In this document: piece by piece, positions 22,669-36,921 of the stretch
Numbering within the stretch: position 1 is the stretch's first letter
Layout of the letters: each line of letters begins with the position of its first letter
Assembly (NCBI GenBank): GCA_022577435.1
Contig: JAKOON010000007.1
Coordinates: 11,143,426 to 11,207,425, forward strand
Origin: Embiotoca jacksoni
Lineage: Eukaryota; Chordata; Actinopteri; Embiotocidae
DNA: 64,000 nucleotides
Reading direction: 5' to 3'
Position numbers and translations under genes: made by a program
The notes under the pieces: model-generated
The model's input: only the letters and a program-made list of their open reading frames with translations
Database searches by the model: none
Told to the model about the DNA's origin: nothing

Positions 22669-25600
22669 ATGGAAGCTGTGTTTGGACTGTTGGTGATGCT
22701 ACTAGGAGTCTCTCATGGTGAGCTGCTCAACTTCTTTCTTCTGGCACTTTATTAAAACTCATAGGATTAATATCAACGTGTTTTGTAGATGTGGGATCAA
22801 ATATAGTTAATAAAGTTAAGACAATATTTCCAGTGATGTGTAAAGCAGCTCAAATACTGTAAAGAACATTGTTGGGTTTAAGATCAGTACAGTCAATAAC
22901 CGTTTTATATAACAGCAGTGCTGAATAATATTCATCACTATATCGTGTTGTTCAAATGGAGAATACTTTAGTTGCTGGTTGGTCTACGGAGGGATTTAAA
23001 ATAAGTGCATCATATTTTGAATGAAAACATCTTTTGTAATAATATAGCCTATTTCTGTTTGAATTTGTTGCACAAGACCAAGCTCTCGTCTTCTGTTACT
23101 TGTTTCACAGTAAACCTACAACATCTTCTTGGTAAATTTTCTAATAAACAGATTGTATTATCATGGCACTTTATATCCAGATTATTAATGTTTTTTTCAA
23201 GAATTTTAAATTGTAGCTCTTTAACTGGCCCTTTAAATCTCCCTTTAAAATGATCTTAATGGTATAAAGAGTAAAGGAGATTGGTTTCTCACTGTTGCTG
23301 TTTCTCAAGAGCCATGTTTTCAATGTTGCAGTTGTAATCTTATAAAAACTTGACAGTGTTTGCCTCAGACTATACTGCAAGTGTAGCAAGTCTCTGCTCC
23401 AAGGCTGTATTTTTGGTTATTGTCATAGTTGTAAACATCAGTGAGACACTTTACCTAAACTACCAACTGTGGCCTGGAGGCTCTATTAACTGTTTAATGT
23501 GTAACATCCTGATACAAAATGGTATGGTTTTGATCCAACACTTCATTGCTGATTCATAACGCCTTCCCACTCTGAGTGAAATATTCAAAGCTCATGTTTT
23601 TATGGCCGCAGCACTTGCTCTTAATGTTTCCTCATTTTTTTGACACGTTTGTTCAAAACACTAGATGACCCAACTCATAATTTGTTTTGGGATTTTAAGC
23701 TTCTCTTGAGTTGCAGCAATTACAATTTTCTGTGAGTTCAACAAAGTTTGACAGATGTAGGATTGTAATTACTGACTGATGTCAACTTACCTCAAAACTC
23801 TGTTTTAGGGAAATAATGCCGTTCGCTGAACCACAACTTTTTTTTCCCATCACAGGCGGTGGTGGAAAAAGCGATGAGATATTTTACTTTGTAAAAAGTA
23901 GCAAAATAGCAGTAAAAAAAACAACAAGAACTCCAATACAAAAAAGTTTTTACGTTTGCTGCACAAGGAAAGAAAACCTGTGTGTCCACTGTGGTCTGTG
24001 AGACACAGAGATGCAGCAAACCTCCAATATTAATATGTTTGCTGCATCTAATTCTCATCATCATTCATTCTGTATAAAATGAAGGATCACAATTGTTTCC
24101 TTTTGTTTTTCAAATTTTACAGGAGTGGAAACTCACTGTGATGGCAGACAGGATGGATCTCAATGTTATGGACCTTTGGGAGGAACTGTGGTCCTCCAGC
24201 TGATGGACAGAGCCTCTCAAATACATAGATACGAATTGAAGAAAGAATCCACGATAATACTCCTTGGGAAACTAAATGAAATTATAACTAATTCTCTAAA
24301 AGACAGATCTGTCTTCACTCCCAGTAATGGGACATTTAGGATCAATAAACTCAGCAGGACAGACAGTAGTGAATATACACTTTCAATCTTTGATTCAAAT
24401 GGAACGCTGACTTCGAAAAAGACTCTACATTTGTCTATTCAAGGTAAATTACTTTTTTCATACAGAGACATTTAGTCATATGGATAGATATAAATCTCAC
24501 ATTGTGTTGATAATCTACATTATGTGTCACATACTCTACATGTATCTGTATTTTGCGCCTTTAGAAACTGTAAAAAAGGATCAAGATACTGCTGCAATAT
24601 CAAAAGTCCTCTGTGTGTCTTTCAGCTCCTGTGTCCTCTGTCCTGGTGGTCTCTGAGTGTCTGTCCCAGGGAGAGATGAAGGTTTCCTGCTCCTCTGAGG
24701 GAGGGGACAGTCCTCAGTACAGCTGGACTCTGGGTGGACGTGCACTGACAGACGCTGAGCTCTACTCTGAAAATAAAGAGGAAAACAGTATCACTCTGAA
24801 ACAACATGTCTCAGGACGTGTTGCTTGTAAAGTCTGGAATCACGTCAGTAGTGTCTCCAAAGAAGAGGATATAATGAACTGTGGTGAGTGAGAAATAATG
24901 TGATCATTATGACACTGATGATTATAATTACTCTGTTCATCTGTCGTATATTGTGTTTGTTTGTTCTTAGGATTCATTTACATTAACTGCATCTCTAATG
25001 GGACAAACATTACACAGTGGGTGTTTCCAGCCAATAACACCCTGTGTATTCAATCAACAACAGTCACTGTGGTTAAGGAGACTGACATAGTTTCACTTAC
25101 ACCCTCCATTAATATCACATCCTTCAATGAAACTGTGACTCCCGGCAGTGATGGCCCATGGTACCTTTGTAAGTGAAAACTTACTCTGCTGCAGTGAATT
25201 CTTTGATGTCATTTTCTCCTTTGCTCCTCTGTCTTCTTAATAACACATGTATAGTTTGCTGATTTCAATATCTGTGTTTGTTGTGTCTTTTATTTTAGCT
25301 GCAGATGCTTTCCCAATAATGGCAGGTGTACTCTCTGCACTGGTTATCTTCTTAGTTGTCGGCGTGGCAGTCACCTGTGCTCTGAAAAAAAAGAAAAACA
25401 ACAAACCTAAAGGTACAAAACAGAACTTCCTTTTACCTTCCTCACTACATTCACAGTTTACTCATTATTTTGTTCACTTTATAGATTGAATAAATAGTTT
25501 AACATTTTGAGTAATTGCATTTGTTCGCTTACTTGCTCAGCGTTAAGGCCTCTACACACCGGGGGCGTGACAGATAAATGAATATTTTCCAATAAAACTA

Positions 25601-27000
25601 TTCAAACCGGCAGCGATGCAAATTTTCAACACCTTTTCAAAAAATGGTTTGAACAGAAACATGTCACCTCTTTCTTCAGAACAATAATGGATTCAACATC
25701 ATCTAGTGATGCCGATCTTGTTTTGCTCCTCCTCACTCCACGAAAGAAGAGGAGATTTTGTTACTTTAGCCAAACCTGCTGTGACACTGTTTCTTGTGAC
25801 ACTGCCCACTGCCAACTCTACTACATCCAAAAGTAAACCATTTCTGATAGCTATAGTGGTGGGCAATGCTTCTCAATGCATTGTCCTTGAGATTGTTGTC
25901 CTTGTATGTCCCTCTGTCATAGCCTATAATACTCTGTGGCTCGAAACAATCAACATTATTGTTGGGAGTTTTGATGTGATGTTCGTTGTATTTCTGCACA
26001 ATGGGATTGGTTGGTGACCTTACTAGAGGTGTGAAAGGTCAGGAAAAACTATTTCCTTCCAAAACACTTGCACAATGTTGTAGAATGTCCATTAACCCAG
26101 ATGAGAAATCAAGGCAGCTGTTTTCAAATCAACACATACTGTTTTAAAATGAAACCGAATGGTAAACAATGCTTTCTGTTGTACCCCTTAGCCGTCCTCT
26201 CGATCCTCTTTGGACTAGTTTTATTCTTTAAACCGGCAGTAATGCAAATTTTCAACACCTTTTGAAAAAATGGTTTGAACAGAAACATGTCACCTCTTTC
26301 TTCAGAACAATAATGGATTCAACATCATCTAGTGATGCCGATCTTGTTTTGCTCCTCCTCACTCCACGAAAGAAGAGGAGATTATTTGGCGTAAATATTC
26401 ATGTTCTTTGTAAAAGTACTCGGGACAAGAATATTTAGAAAATAGTGTGTAAACCCTTAAAACAAGAATTCTAAAAAGACTCAAGTCACTAGGAGATGGT
26501 TAGTTTTAACACAAAAACTGGAAACATGGCAAATCTGTTAGCTTGGCTCTGTTTAAAGTTAAGAACGAATTTCAAATTGTTTCTAGTTCAGTAATTAACA
26601 CATTTAAAGGGTAGATTTTGTGTAACATTTGAGTCAGGCTCTGTGTTAAAGCTAACCGACTGTTAATGCTGCAGAGAGTGACAGCAATATTTTTGTTGGC
26701 AAGACAGAGACTTAGTTTTTTCTCCAAAATGTTAAACTAGTTCTTCAAAGTCATTGTATGTAATTAGAAGGCTCTACTTTGTTTGTGTCACTTACTTCTA
26801 CCTGCTAATCTGCAGAGGGAGAAGACGACCAGGAAGTGACCTACGCTAATGTCAGGATGGTGCAGCGGCAGCAGAGGCAGGTGGAGCAAAGGGAGAAGGT
26901 GGAGGTGGAGTACGGCCAAGTCAAGTTTTCAGAGCGACCTCAGCAGACTCAACCAGCAGGAGAGGACTGTTTGTACGCCAACGTCCGTAAAGGCAGGTGA
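22669..27000 (+). CDS. CD2/SLAM-like Ig receptor gene 4, tyrosine-motif tail
   Basis: Predicted type I receptor of about 374 residues. Exons: leader 22669-22717, V 24123-24443, C2 24626-24883, D3 24971-25168, transmembrane 25299-25412, tail 26816-27000. The C2 has all four cysteines and the tail carries VTYANV, VEYGQV and LYANV, so the inhibitory-type tail is intact. The V domain has an N-glycosylation site (SNGTF) that replaces SDRTF of genes 1 and 2. D3 reads TVTVVKETD, so like gene 2 it has lost the internal donor. All introns keep GT-AG ends. This is the cleanest tyrosine-tailed copy in the array. Confidence 0.83.
25540..26050 (+). mobile_element. Harbinger-like transposon relic in intron 5 of gene 4
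   Basis: Same repeat as in gene 3, with CACACCGGGGGCGTGAC at about 25,555-25,572 and the MDSTSSSDADLVLL remnant from 25,687. Confidence 0.45.
26053..26385 (+). repeat. Extra partial copy of the intron relic, gene 4 only
   Basis: After about 170 bp of unrelated sequence, 'aaaccggcag' and the following 150 bp repeat the middle of the Harbinger-like relic, stopping at 'agaagaggagatt'. Gene 4 therefore has a second, shorter copy of the segment in the same intron. Confidence 0.6.
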
Positions 27001-28969
27001 TTTCAGGTGTCCACAGATCAGGAGGAACACACACCTGAAGACAGAGAGAGGGAGGAGATGTCAAGATGCCTGAAGGTCTTTCACCTTCATTTTGTAGAAG
27101 TTGTCATTAGAGAAAGAAAATCCATTAAAGCTCATACATATCAGGGTTTTCTTCACTTTTCTGGGAAGCAAAGCATCTAGTCTTTGTGACCTTTAACAAC
27201 GGCATCCTGCTTAATCGCTGGAACTTTTAGTGGAATATTTAACAATTCCTTAATTGTTTTGAATTATTTTACCCTGTTTTTACATGTATATGATATATCA
27301 GCTTTTTGTAATTTATAAGCATATTTGCTTTAATTTCATTGTTGAAATACTGAGAGCTTGTAATAAATGATACATTTTAAGAATAACTTTCTTTCCAATT
27401 CATTCACCTTCATTAATCTAATGATTGGCAGACATGACTCTGAAAGCATGTCTGTGTTTACACATCATGTCAAATGTTACTTTTAATTTGAAGTAAGGTG
27501 ACATAAGTGACATTTAATTCAAATGTATTTTTTAAACAGATATTGATGGATTTGTTGAGGTTCATAGTATGTAAATATAAATCCTGGCACAGTGTGTATT
27601 GGGAAAGTTATTTCAATTATAAATGGTTTGGTGCAGAGTGTGTGGGAGAATTAACGTCATAAATGGCAACGCTGGTTTGGCTCTCTAGACCAAAGATATA
27701 GAAGCAAAATGTCTCGTCTGTTGCAAAGTTCACAGTGTGCACAAATTTATTTCCATGAAGCAAACACTTCTGCTTTTTTCTCAGGCGTGAGCACTTGTTG
27801 TGACTAGGGTTTATCAGTGGCATGATGTTATCTTTTTTAGGATAATGGTATTAGAGGAAACAGTTCAACACATTTAGATCAGTTAATGGTAAAATCCTTT
27901 TTTCTTCTACTGAAAGAAGGAGAGAAGTGAAAGGGACAAATGTGGTTTTCTTGAGGAATTCAGTAAATTTAGGAACGTAGTTCGAGAGGAGAAGACTTTA
28001 ACAGCTTGTTCAATTCTGAGAAAGGTTTGTCTTTCAACACCATCAAATCATGCTTTCTATATTTAGTCCAATGCTCTTCCTTTGTCTTTGTGGTTTCCAG
28101 TTGACAATGTTCCTGTGAAAACTGAATATTTGACATCGATGTTTTTTAACTGTAAAAATTTACAATTTTTCAATAACTTTAATCATTGAGAATTTTAGTT
28201 ACATCAGGTTGTCACTTTCAAGTCTGGAGGAATAGAGATATTCCTACTAATTATTTGGGGTAAATAGAAAGTCAGTTGAACAAACAGCTGCTGCTGTAGA
28301 TATTTATGATCTACAATTAACCAACAAAAAGGTTCAAAAATGTTTTAATTTGTTGTTGTAATTGTTGTGAAGCACTTCGTGACTTTGTCTGAGAAAGGTG
28401 CTGTGTTAAAAAAAAAAAAAAAAAAAAAAGATTAGGAAAGCTTGGAGTGAAACTGAACTACTCACAAATCAGTGCCTTTGGATCAATACATAATCTATGA
28501 CTATTTGTAGTCGCTGTACATGTGCAGTTGATTGGGGCATAAATAATGAAACACAATCAATGATAGGATGTAAGTACATACGTTTTAATAAGATACCAGT
28601 AGCTCTTACATGCAAGTCAAGACGCAAACGTCTTATTGTTAGAACACGTGACACATAAAACTTTGAGTCTTGAATGTGCAGAGAATATGACCTCCTCAGC
28701 AGTTATCTGCCTGAAAGAGTGATTTCATCCTATAAAACAGAACAATACTATGTTTCACAGTAAATTAGTCAGTCAGACTATATGCACAAAAAGGTTTTAA
28801 CATTTTCTCTCATCTACACCCACTCAGGAACTATTTCACAACAATTTCTCAGCATGGATTCATTAGATTAGATTAGGTTAGATTAGACTTTATTAATCCC
28901 AGAGTGGGGAAATTTTAATCTATGAGAATCCCATCTGTCAAAGTTCTGTAAAGTTCTCTATTCACTGAT

Positions 28970-31900
28970 ATAAATTGAAATCTCAAAAACTCTTGCTTTT
29001 CTTTTCATGATATTTATAATAATGTATTGGTCTCATTTCCTCCATATATCACTTTAATTGAATCAAATGTAACAGTGTGTAAATATGAATTGTACCTATG
29101 AAAAAAACATGTCAAGTGGGACCAGAAATATGTTTTGACTTATTTGGGATACGAAAAAGTAGAATAAGATCTATTTGATTCTTACTCAACTATTGTACAT
29201 AACATGATGTTACACCAGAACATATTCAATAATTACAGGTACTGCTAAGAGGAAGGACTTTAACGTTGTGTCTAATTCATGAAAGGTTTTGCTGTAACAT
29301 GTTTATGGGCATATTGTTTGATAATGTTATCTTGCTGCTGGCCTCATAAACCAGGAGGACTTGATATCCTCTGGTCCATGTTCACCATCACCCCGACATG
29401 TCAAACACAGAGTTACATGTATTATAGTTCCTTATCGGAGCTATATTGAGACGCATGAAACAATCCGCGGTTATCGGAGCATTTTCCTCTGAACTCTGTT
29501 CTGCTACGAGCTCAATAGAAGCTAATTAGCACATTATCTCCCATTTCTCCAAAATAAAGTTATTCTTCATCAAGTAAAATCACGTTAGGGGTTTGCACCG
29601 CGGACTAAATATAGCAGAGTTACTGTGGAAAAGTTATCTCGTATAATTATAACAAGCACACAGAACTGCCAGCGGCGGCGGACACTGCCGCTGCCGGTGC
29701 GACCGGGAGATGAACGGCCGGGAGGGTGAAGCTCAGTTCGGCTCCGCGCTGCAGGAGGAGCGGTGTGTCCGTGAACTCCGTCAGTCTCCGGTGGAAGTTG
29801 GTGAAACTATCCACCGTGAAATAATCACTGCAGAGGCGGCTGTTGGTGTTCATCCTAAAGTCTCTTTTAGCTCTTCATGAAATCAATCCACCTCTTTTTC
29901 CTTTCTTCATCAGTAGGACATTTAAATAGCGATGCAGCGCTGCTTTGGAGGTTCTTGCTTCCAGGAAAGATGAACTTGCAGGTGGAGGGAGACGTCCTGT
30001 AGCAGCCAGCTGATGTACAATAACAATCTGACTACAGCAGGAGTTGAACTGAAGTCCAGTGGGATGACCTCTTATGCAAATGAGCTCCAGGCTTTTATAC
30101 CGTTTCACCGTGTGAGAGGAGGAGCCACGCAGAAGGTTATATAAACAGTCTGTGAGCTACGTCGGTGACGTACTGAAGCTCGGTTTTAGCCACGCCGGAA
30201 AAAACCTGAACTGCAGACGGATGAGAAACTGTTAAATGGTCTAACTCCACATTTCAGTGCGACAAAGTTGAAAAACTTTGCACGTGCTTTCAGCAACTCA
30301 TTTCACTCGTATATAATGTATTGAGAAGCAAATCTTGGAATTTGCTTTGCAGCATCTTTAAAGTATTAAACTGATGTTTAACTTAAATGCACCGCCATGA
30401 TTCAGTCGGTGGTTAAATTTAGCATGGTAGCAAGAAGGGTATGGTCAGGATGTTAAACATTGTTTCGTAATGTTTGTCTTTATTTTCTTCAGATCTCTTA
30501 CGGTGTGTTCACTACCAGTTTTCACTGCGTTTTATAGATTCAAGTCCAATTCAATAAAGTTTTGTGAACCATCAGTAAAAGACACCAGACCATCATTCAT
30601 CGGGGATGCTACAGTTTATGAGGCCATTTCTGCACAGACTTGTATGTTTTATGACTATTGGTCGATACAGCTGATTCTGATAGTTCACATGGTTGAAGCT
30701 GTGACAGCAGACAATGCACGCCTTTTCTTCTGGACCTGATCAATAACAGGTGACATCTGTGACTCAAGTGTTGGATATATGCTGTTAAATAAAAGTGGTC
30801 TGACCGATATACTGACCTGGTCATCAAACACTGAACGGAAAGAGACATTGAAGCTGTGTTTGGACTGTTTTAGAAATGTCTGCTGTCAGTCTCCTTCACT
30901 CAGTCCATCAAACACGAAGGCCAACTTGTAGGTTGAAAGGGGAAGTAAAACGTGTCTTGTTTTCTCCTCAAACTGTAAAAAGAAGTAAACATGACATGTT
31001 CTGCTTGGTGAGAACGTTCACACCCTCCTCTGAGGCTGATTGCTGAAAAGACACTTTGCAGGCTGCTCAAAGCACAATACACAGGTTTAGTTTAGGGACA
31101 ATTAGAGACTAAACTGCTGTGAAGAGACATGGAATCTGTGTTTGGACTGTTGGTGATGCTACTAGGAGTCTCTCATGGTGAGCTGCTCAACTTCTTTCTT
31201 CTGGCACTTTATTAAAACTCATAGGATTAATATCAACGTGTTTTGTAGATGTGGGATCAAATATAGTTAATAAAGTTAAGACAATATTTCCAGTGATGTG
31301 TACAGCAGCTCAAATACTGTAAAGAACATTGTTGGGTTTAAGATCAGTACAGTCAATAACCGTTTTATATAACAGCAGTGCTGAATAATATTCATCACTT
31401 TTTTGAATGAAAACATCTTTTGTAATAATATAGCCTATTTCTGTTTGAATTTGTTGCACAAGACCAAGCTCTTGTCTTGTGTTACTTGTTTCACAGTAAA
31501 ATTACAAATGTTTTTGGTAAATTATCTAATAAACAGATTGTATTATCATGGCACTTTATATCCAGATTATAATTTTTTTTCAAGCATTTTAAATTTGAGC
31601 TTTCTAACTGGCCGTTTAAATCTTCCTTTAAAATGATCTTAATGGTATAAAGAGTAAAGGAGATTGGTTTCTCACTGTTGCTGTTTCTCAAGAGCCATGT
31701 TTTCAATGTTGCAGTTGTAATCTTATAAAAACTTTACAGTGTTTGCCTCAGACTATACTGCAAGTGTAGCAAGTCTCTGCTCCAAGGCTGTATTTTTGGT
31801 TATTGTCATAGTTGTAAACATCAGTGAGACACTTTACCTAAACTACCAACTGTGGCCTGGAGGCTCTATTAACTGTTTAATGTGTAACATCCTGAGACAA

Positions 31901-32840
31901 AATGGTAATGCCAGTTATAATACCATGTATGGTACTGATCCAACACTTCATTGTCGCTACATAACGCCTGCCCACTCTGAGTGAAATATTCAAAGCTCAT
32001 GTTTTTATGGCCGCAGCACTTGTTCTGAATTGTTCCTCATTTTTTACACATTTGTTCAAAACACTGGATGACCCAACTCATAATTTGTTTTAGGATTTTA
32101 AGCTTCTCTTGAGGTGCAGCAATTAAAATGTTCCGTGAGTTCAACAAAGTTTGACAGATGTAGGATTGTAATTACTGACTGATGTCAACTTACCTCAAAA
32201 CTCTGTTTTAGGGAAATAATGGCGTTCGCTGAACCACAACTTTTTTTCCCATCACAGGCGGTGGTGGAAAAAGTGATGAGATATTTTAATTTGTAAAAAG
32301 TAGCAAAATAGCAGTAAAAAAAAACAACAACAAGAACTTCGATACAAATACGTTTTTACGTTTCCTGCACAAGAAAATAAAACCTGTGTGTCCATTGTGG
32401 TCTGTGAGACACAGAGATGCAGCAAACCTACAATATTAATGTCTTTGCTCCATCTAATTCTCATCATCATTCATTCTGTATAAAATGAAAGATCACAATT
32501 GTTTCCTTTTGTTTTTCAAATTTTACAGGAGTGGAAACTCACTGTGGTGGCAGACAGGATGGATCTCAATGTTATGGACCTTAGGGAGGAACTGTGATCC
32601 TCCAGCTGATGGACGAATCCTCTCAAATACATAGATACAAAGAATCCATGATAATACTCCTCAGGAAACTAAATGAAATTATAACTAATTCTATAAAAGA
32701 CAGATCTGTCTTTACTCCCAGTAATGGGACATTTAGGATCAATAAACTCAGCAGGACAGACAGTAGTGAATATACACTTTCAATCTTTGATTCAAACGGA
32801 ACGCTGACATCGATAAAGACTCTACATTTGTCTATTCAAG
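28970..32840 (+). repeat. Segmental duplication unit A4, 5' half only (pseudogene 5)
   Basis: The CpG-rich element, MESVFGLL leader, intron 1 and V exon are of A type. Downstream of the D3 exon the sequence switches to the short-tail B type, so the A unit is truncated here by recombination within or next to the Ig exons. Confidence 0.8.
29647..30190. promoter_or_regulatory. CpG-rich octamer/TATA element upstream of pseudogene 5
   Basis: Octamer at 30,074-30,081 and TATAAA at 30,140-30,145, as upstream of genes 2 and 3. It persists although the downstream gene is broken. Confidence 0.35.
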
Positions 32841-33890
32841 GTAAATTACTTTTTTCATTTTGGGAAATGTAGTCATATGGATAGATATAAATCTCACATT
32901 GTATTGATAATTTACATTATGTATCACATACTATACATGTATCTGTATTTTGCGTCTTTAGAAACTGTAAAAAAGGATCAAGATACTGCTGCAATACCAA
33001 AAGTCCTCTGTTTGTTTTTCAGCTCCTGTGTCCTCTGTCCTGATGGACTCTGAGTGTCTATCCCAGGGAGAGATGAAGGTTTCCTGCTCCTCTGAGGGAG
33101 GGGACAGTCCTCAGTACAGCTGGACTCTGGGTGGACGTGCACTGACAGACGCTGAGCTCTACTCTGAAAATAAAGAGGAAAACAGTATCACTCTGAAACG
33201 ACATGTCTCAGGACGTGTTGCTTGTAAAGTCTGGAATCACGTCAGTAGTGTCTCCAAAGAAGAGGATATAATGAACTGTGTTGATTGAGAAATAATGTGA
33301 TCATTATGACATTGATGATTATAATTACTCTGTTCATCTGTTGTATATTGTGTTTGTTTGCTCATATGATTCATTTACATTAACTGCATCTCCAATGGGA
33401 CAGAAATATCACAGTGAGTGTTTACAGCCAATAACACCCTGTGTATTCAATCAACAACAGTCACTTCAGGTAAGGAGACTGACATAGTTTCACTTACACC
33501 CTCCATTAATATCACATCCTTCAATGAAACTGTGACTCCTGGCAGTGATGGTCCATGGTACCTTTGTCATTTTCTCCTTTGCTCCTCTGTCTTCTTAATA
33601 ACACACGTAGAGTTTGATGACTTCAATGTTGTGTCTTTAACCTTGTTGTATTTTTACTTTCCATTTATCAAATCCAGTTCTAACTTGACTTGTGTTTTTT
33701 GTGTCTCTCAACAGATCACTCCTTGCTTGTACTTGATTTGCTCGTGGCCGTCTTAATTCTCTTGTTAATTGGCATTCATATATTTTTTGCTTGTACGAAA
33801 ATAAAAGCTAAAGGCTCTGCTATCCCACAAACGACAGACCAGCCATAGAACTCGGTTTTGATGGTTGAAATGAGAAGTCCTGCATCTTAA
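31129..33890 (+). pseudogene. CD2/SLAM-like Ig receptor pseudogene 5 (A-type leader, short tail)
   Basis: Homologous exons: leader 31129-31177 (MESVFGLL start), V 32529-32840, C2 33023-33280, D3 33368-33565, transmembrane/short tail 33715-33890. Lesions: a TAG at 32582 replaces a leucine codon in V; V has a 9-bp deletion; the C2 donor GTGAGT reads TTGATT; the D3 acceptor AG reads AT; TGA at 33415 replaces the D3 tryptophan; about 40 bp covering the D3 donor are deleted; TAG at 33846 cuts the tail. With this many independent defects it cannot make the normal receptor. Its 5' half is A type and its 3' end is B type, so it is a recombinant. Confidence 0.88.
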
Positions 33891-34519
33891 ACCTACACCG
33901 ATAGTGTCGCCCTTCACCCGCTGTTATTTGCCACGTGTCTGTTTGTGGTTGGAAAATTAAGTTTAGAGTGAAATTTCTCTCCTGGTTTTAATCTTCACAA
34001 ATTCTGTTTACATCTTAGCAGCTCTCCATGATTTCAAATATAACGCTCTGAGAGCTTTCTGTTTTAATATCACTGTAGAAACCCCAAAGGAAGCTTATTG
34101 TGACCCGACAGTGATCACAAGTAAACCGATCTGTCTCTTTTCATTTGTCGCTAGACTGGTTGTAGATTTGGTGAAATTGGGATCAGATTTTCTTTTGCAA
34201 AGAAATAATTCAAATGGAAGGAACGACTTCTTATAAAATGTTCAGTGCACGACAACCTTTGGACAGTGATGAAACATCCAGATGCCTACAGCTCCACCTG
34301 TGATCACGGAACAGAAAACACACTTGTAAATATGTTATATTGTAGAAAACGTTCTTTGTTTCATCGCTGCCAGACTAAATTAAAGTCCAAACAAAGACAC
34401 ATTTCAGTGTAAGTGTACATAATGCTGTTAGCTTTTGGTGTAAAAATCTGCGGCAGCATGTTATATTACAGCCTGCAATTTACAGTGTGACTGTTGCATG
34501 AATAAAGTATCAATAAAAT

Positions 34520-36790
34520 AGGTATGGGGTACTAATAGTACTTAAATCCAGGGATAATAGTGATAGGGAGAAAAAAATATATATTTATTTTTGAAAATAT
34601 GGTGTAAAGTACTGGAAAACAGAACTGAAGTTTAGGTAACAACAAGGTTTTTCTTACAGTGAAAATAAAGAATAAAAGAGCCACATATGAGATTACAGCC
34701 CTCATACCTTATTCTTACAGTGAAATTAAAAGAATTGCAATAGTAAATACCATTTTGGGGGGGGGGGGTTTGAACATTAAAGATAAGCTATACTTGATCC
34801 ACCTTTTAACACAAGTGGTACAATCTGAAAGGGTCATCTGATCTGTTTATCTGAAAGCAATCTTTCTCCATATCTGATGAATTGAAGGATTAAATGTTCT
34901 GTTATCAGAGCATTTTTAGATGGGAACCTCTGAAAAATGCTTCGTCGACCAAGCTGTAAACAAGGATGATTTTCTTATAGAGAATTAAAGAAACATGGTT
35001 TTCACTTTTGAATAGGAACTGAATTCAGTAACTACAAGTATATATTTAAAATTTTGCAAAGGATATTTTTTAAAGCCTTAACTGTGTTGTATACAAATAT
35101 AAATGACAGGTACTGTATATTCACCGGCTTACAGTGTGTAAAAGATTGAGTCATGTAAATAATAGTTACATGGACCACGCATCTGACAATAATTACAAAC
35201 ATGATCAAGTTGCCGTATAAAACAGTATTAAATGATGTAAAACTTTATTTAGTTGATTTCTTGTGTTGTATGCATTCAAAAACCTGTCAATCAGTCATCA
35301 GTGTGATGTGTCATCAGTCTGTTGAAGGAAGCTACTTTAACAGGCTGGCATTTTGATCACGGACTTTACCTTTAATGACTGCTGAGGACTGACACTGGTG
35401 TGAGGTATCCCTCTGCTGGTTTGGAGTTGTTACTGTGGCTCAAAGAGAATTCTGTATTCAGTATGACTCTTGGATTACAATGTGTTATATTTGTGGTAAA
35501 ATAATGATCAGTCAAAATGATTTGCTGGAGCGATACTTTCATATGGCTTTTAATCACTATAGTTGCCAGTACTGTAGATACATCATCTAACGAGGAAAGA
35601 GAAAGAGAGGAGGTCGACATGAGAGATTTAACTGGGCTGAAAGACATGAGAGAAAAAACATGAGGTTGAGATTATATTTCATATATATATATGTATGTAG
35701 GGCCTGAAATGTTCTGTTAAAGTTATTGATCTTTTGCCATGTATATGACAGAACGACTATTATTCTAACCTGCAATTAGATAAACAAAACATCTCAAAAA
35801 GCTTGTTTTTAATGATGCTTGTTGGCTTGACAGTTTGTGGACGTCTGGACCTGAAAATAATACATTTCAAAAATATCTGGCTACTGTGAAGATCATCAAT
35901 TATCTAGATGTGTGTTAAACTGGCTTTTAACAAGTTTTCACTACAAATAAGGTGCCGAGATGTCACATATGTGTCATCCCCAAATCCCAGTCAATGACAA
36001 AACATTGTTTAAGCAATAATTTAAGGAGGGACGGTTTATTGTTTATACTGTACAACACAGACAAAAGACAAGACAAAATTTATCCAACTATAGACGGGTT
36101 TTATCAAAGAAATAAAGGGTAGGGAAATCTTGGGTATCATTATCATAACCGCTATAACAACCAGTTTGACAGCGCTCAAATCCAATTCAGTAGATGTTCC
36201 CAGTTTGTCTCCATAGCATTGTCAGGTTTGTTCTAATGTAATGTGCCTGAGATGAAGTATGTTATGATTTGGCGCTATGGAAATAATCGTAAATTGAACT
36301 GATTTGAATTAGGACAGTATTGTAAGTATTCCAATATAAAGGCAACAAAGGCATTAACTGGCCAGTAATAAAGTCTGCAGCTGTATAATGCTGTACCACT
36401 GTATCTAGAGGATGACATCATGGAAAATGTGTATTGTGATGAATGTCATTGTATTTTCACAGCAGTGTTCATGAATTCAAATCACATCATAAAACCATGT
36501 TCAATACATTTATAAAATTAGCATTTTAGTAGATTATAGTCTGAACATTGAAGACATTATTTGTACATGTTTAAGCTTCAACGTTGTGTGTCTGAAATGT
36601 CTCCTTATGTAGATTTAACATTTAACTGAAAATTATTTTCCATTCTATAAAGTCAACATGTAATGTTTTACATTTTTGGTGTAATTTAGAATGACTTAGT
36701 TTTTTTTATGTGACTTTTTCACTGTCCATAAAAATCCAGTGTGCAGTGTGTGTAAATACTTTCTATTTGCTCAACATGCTGTTGTAACAG
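34520..36790. other. Duplicated intergenic DNA between pseudogene 5 and gene 6
   Basis: AT-rich spacer with a G run at 34,757-34,768, no recognised gene, and a near-identical copy at 40,620-42,890. A 91-codon minus-strand frame (35,372-35,647) is identical in both copies but has no recognised homology, and identity alone reflects the recent duplication. Confidence 0.5.
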
Positions 36791-36794
36791 TGAC

Positions 36795-36838
36795 CTGCTC
36801 GTGGAAAGGCCCGATTAATGAAGGAGCGAATTAATCTA

Positions 36839-36921
<83 letters not shown>

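Larger units (their letters stand above)
20510..28969 (+). repeat. Segmental duplication unit A3 (gene 4)
   Basis: Third A unit, the longest, because intron 5 of gene 4 carries an additional partial duplication (about 26,053-26,385). Confidence 0.85.

Noticed and set aside
35372..35647. 91-codon minus-strand frame, identical at 41,471-41,746
   Set aside because: Identity is explained by the recent B-unit duplication; no recognisable domain and no promoter or splice context.
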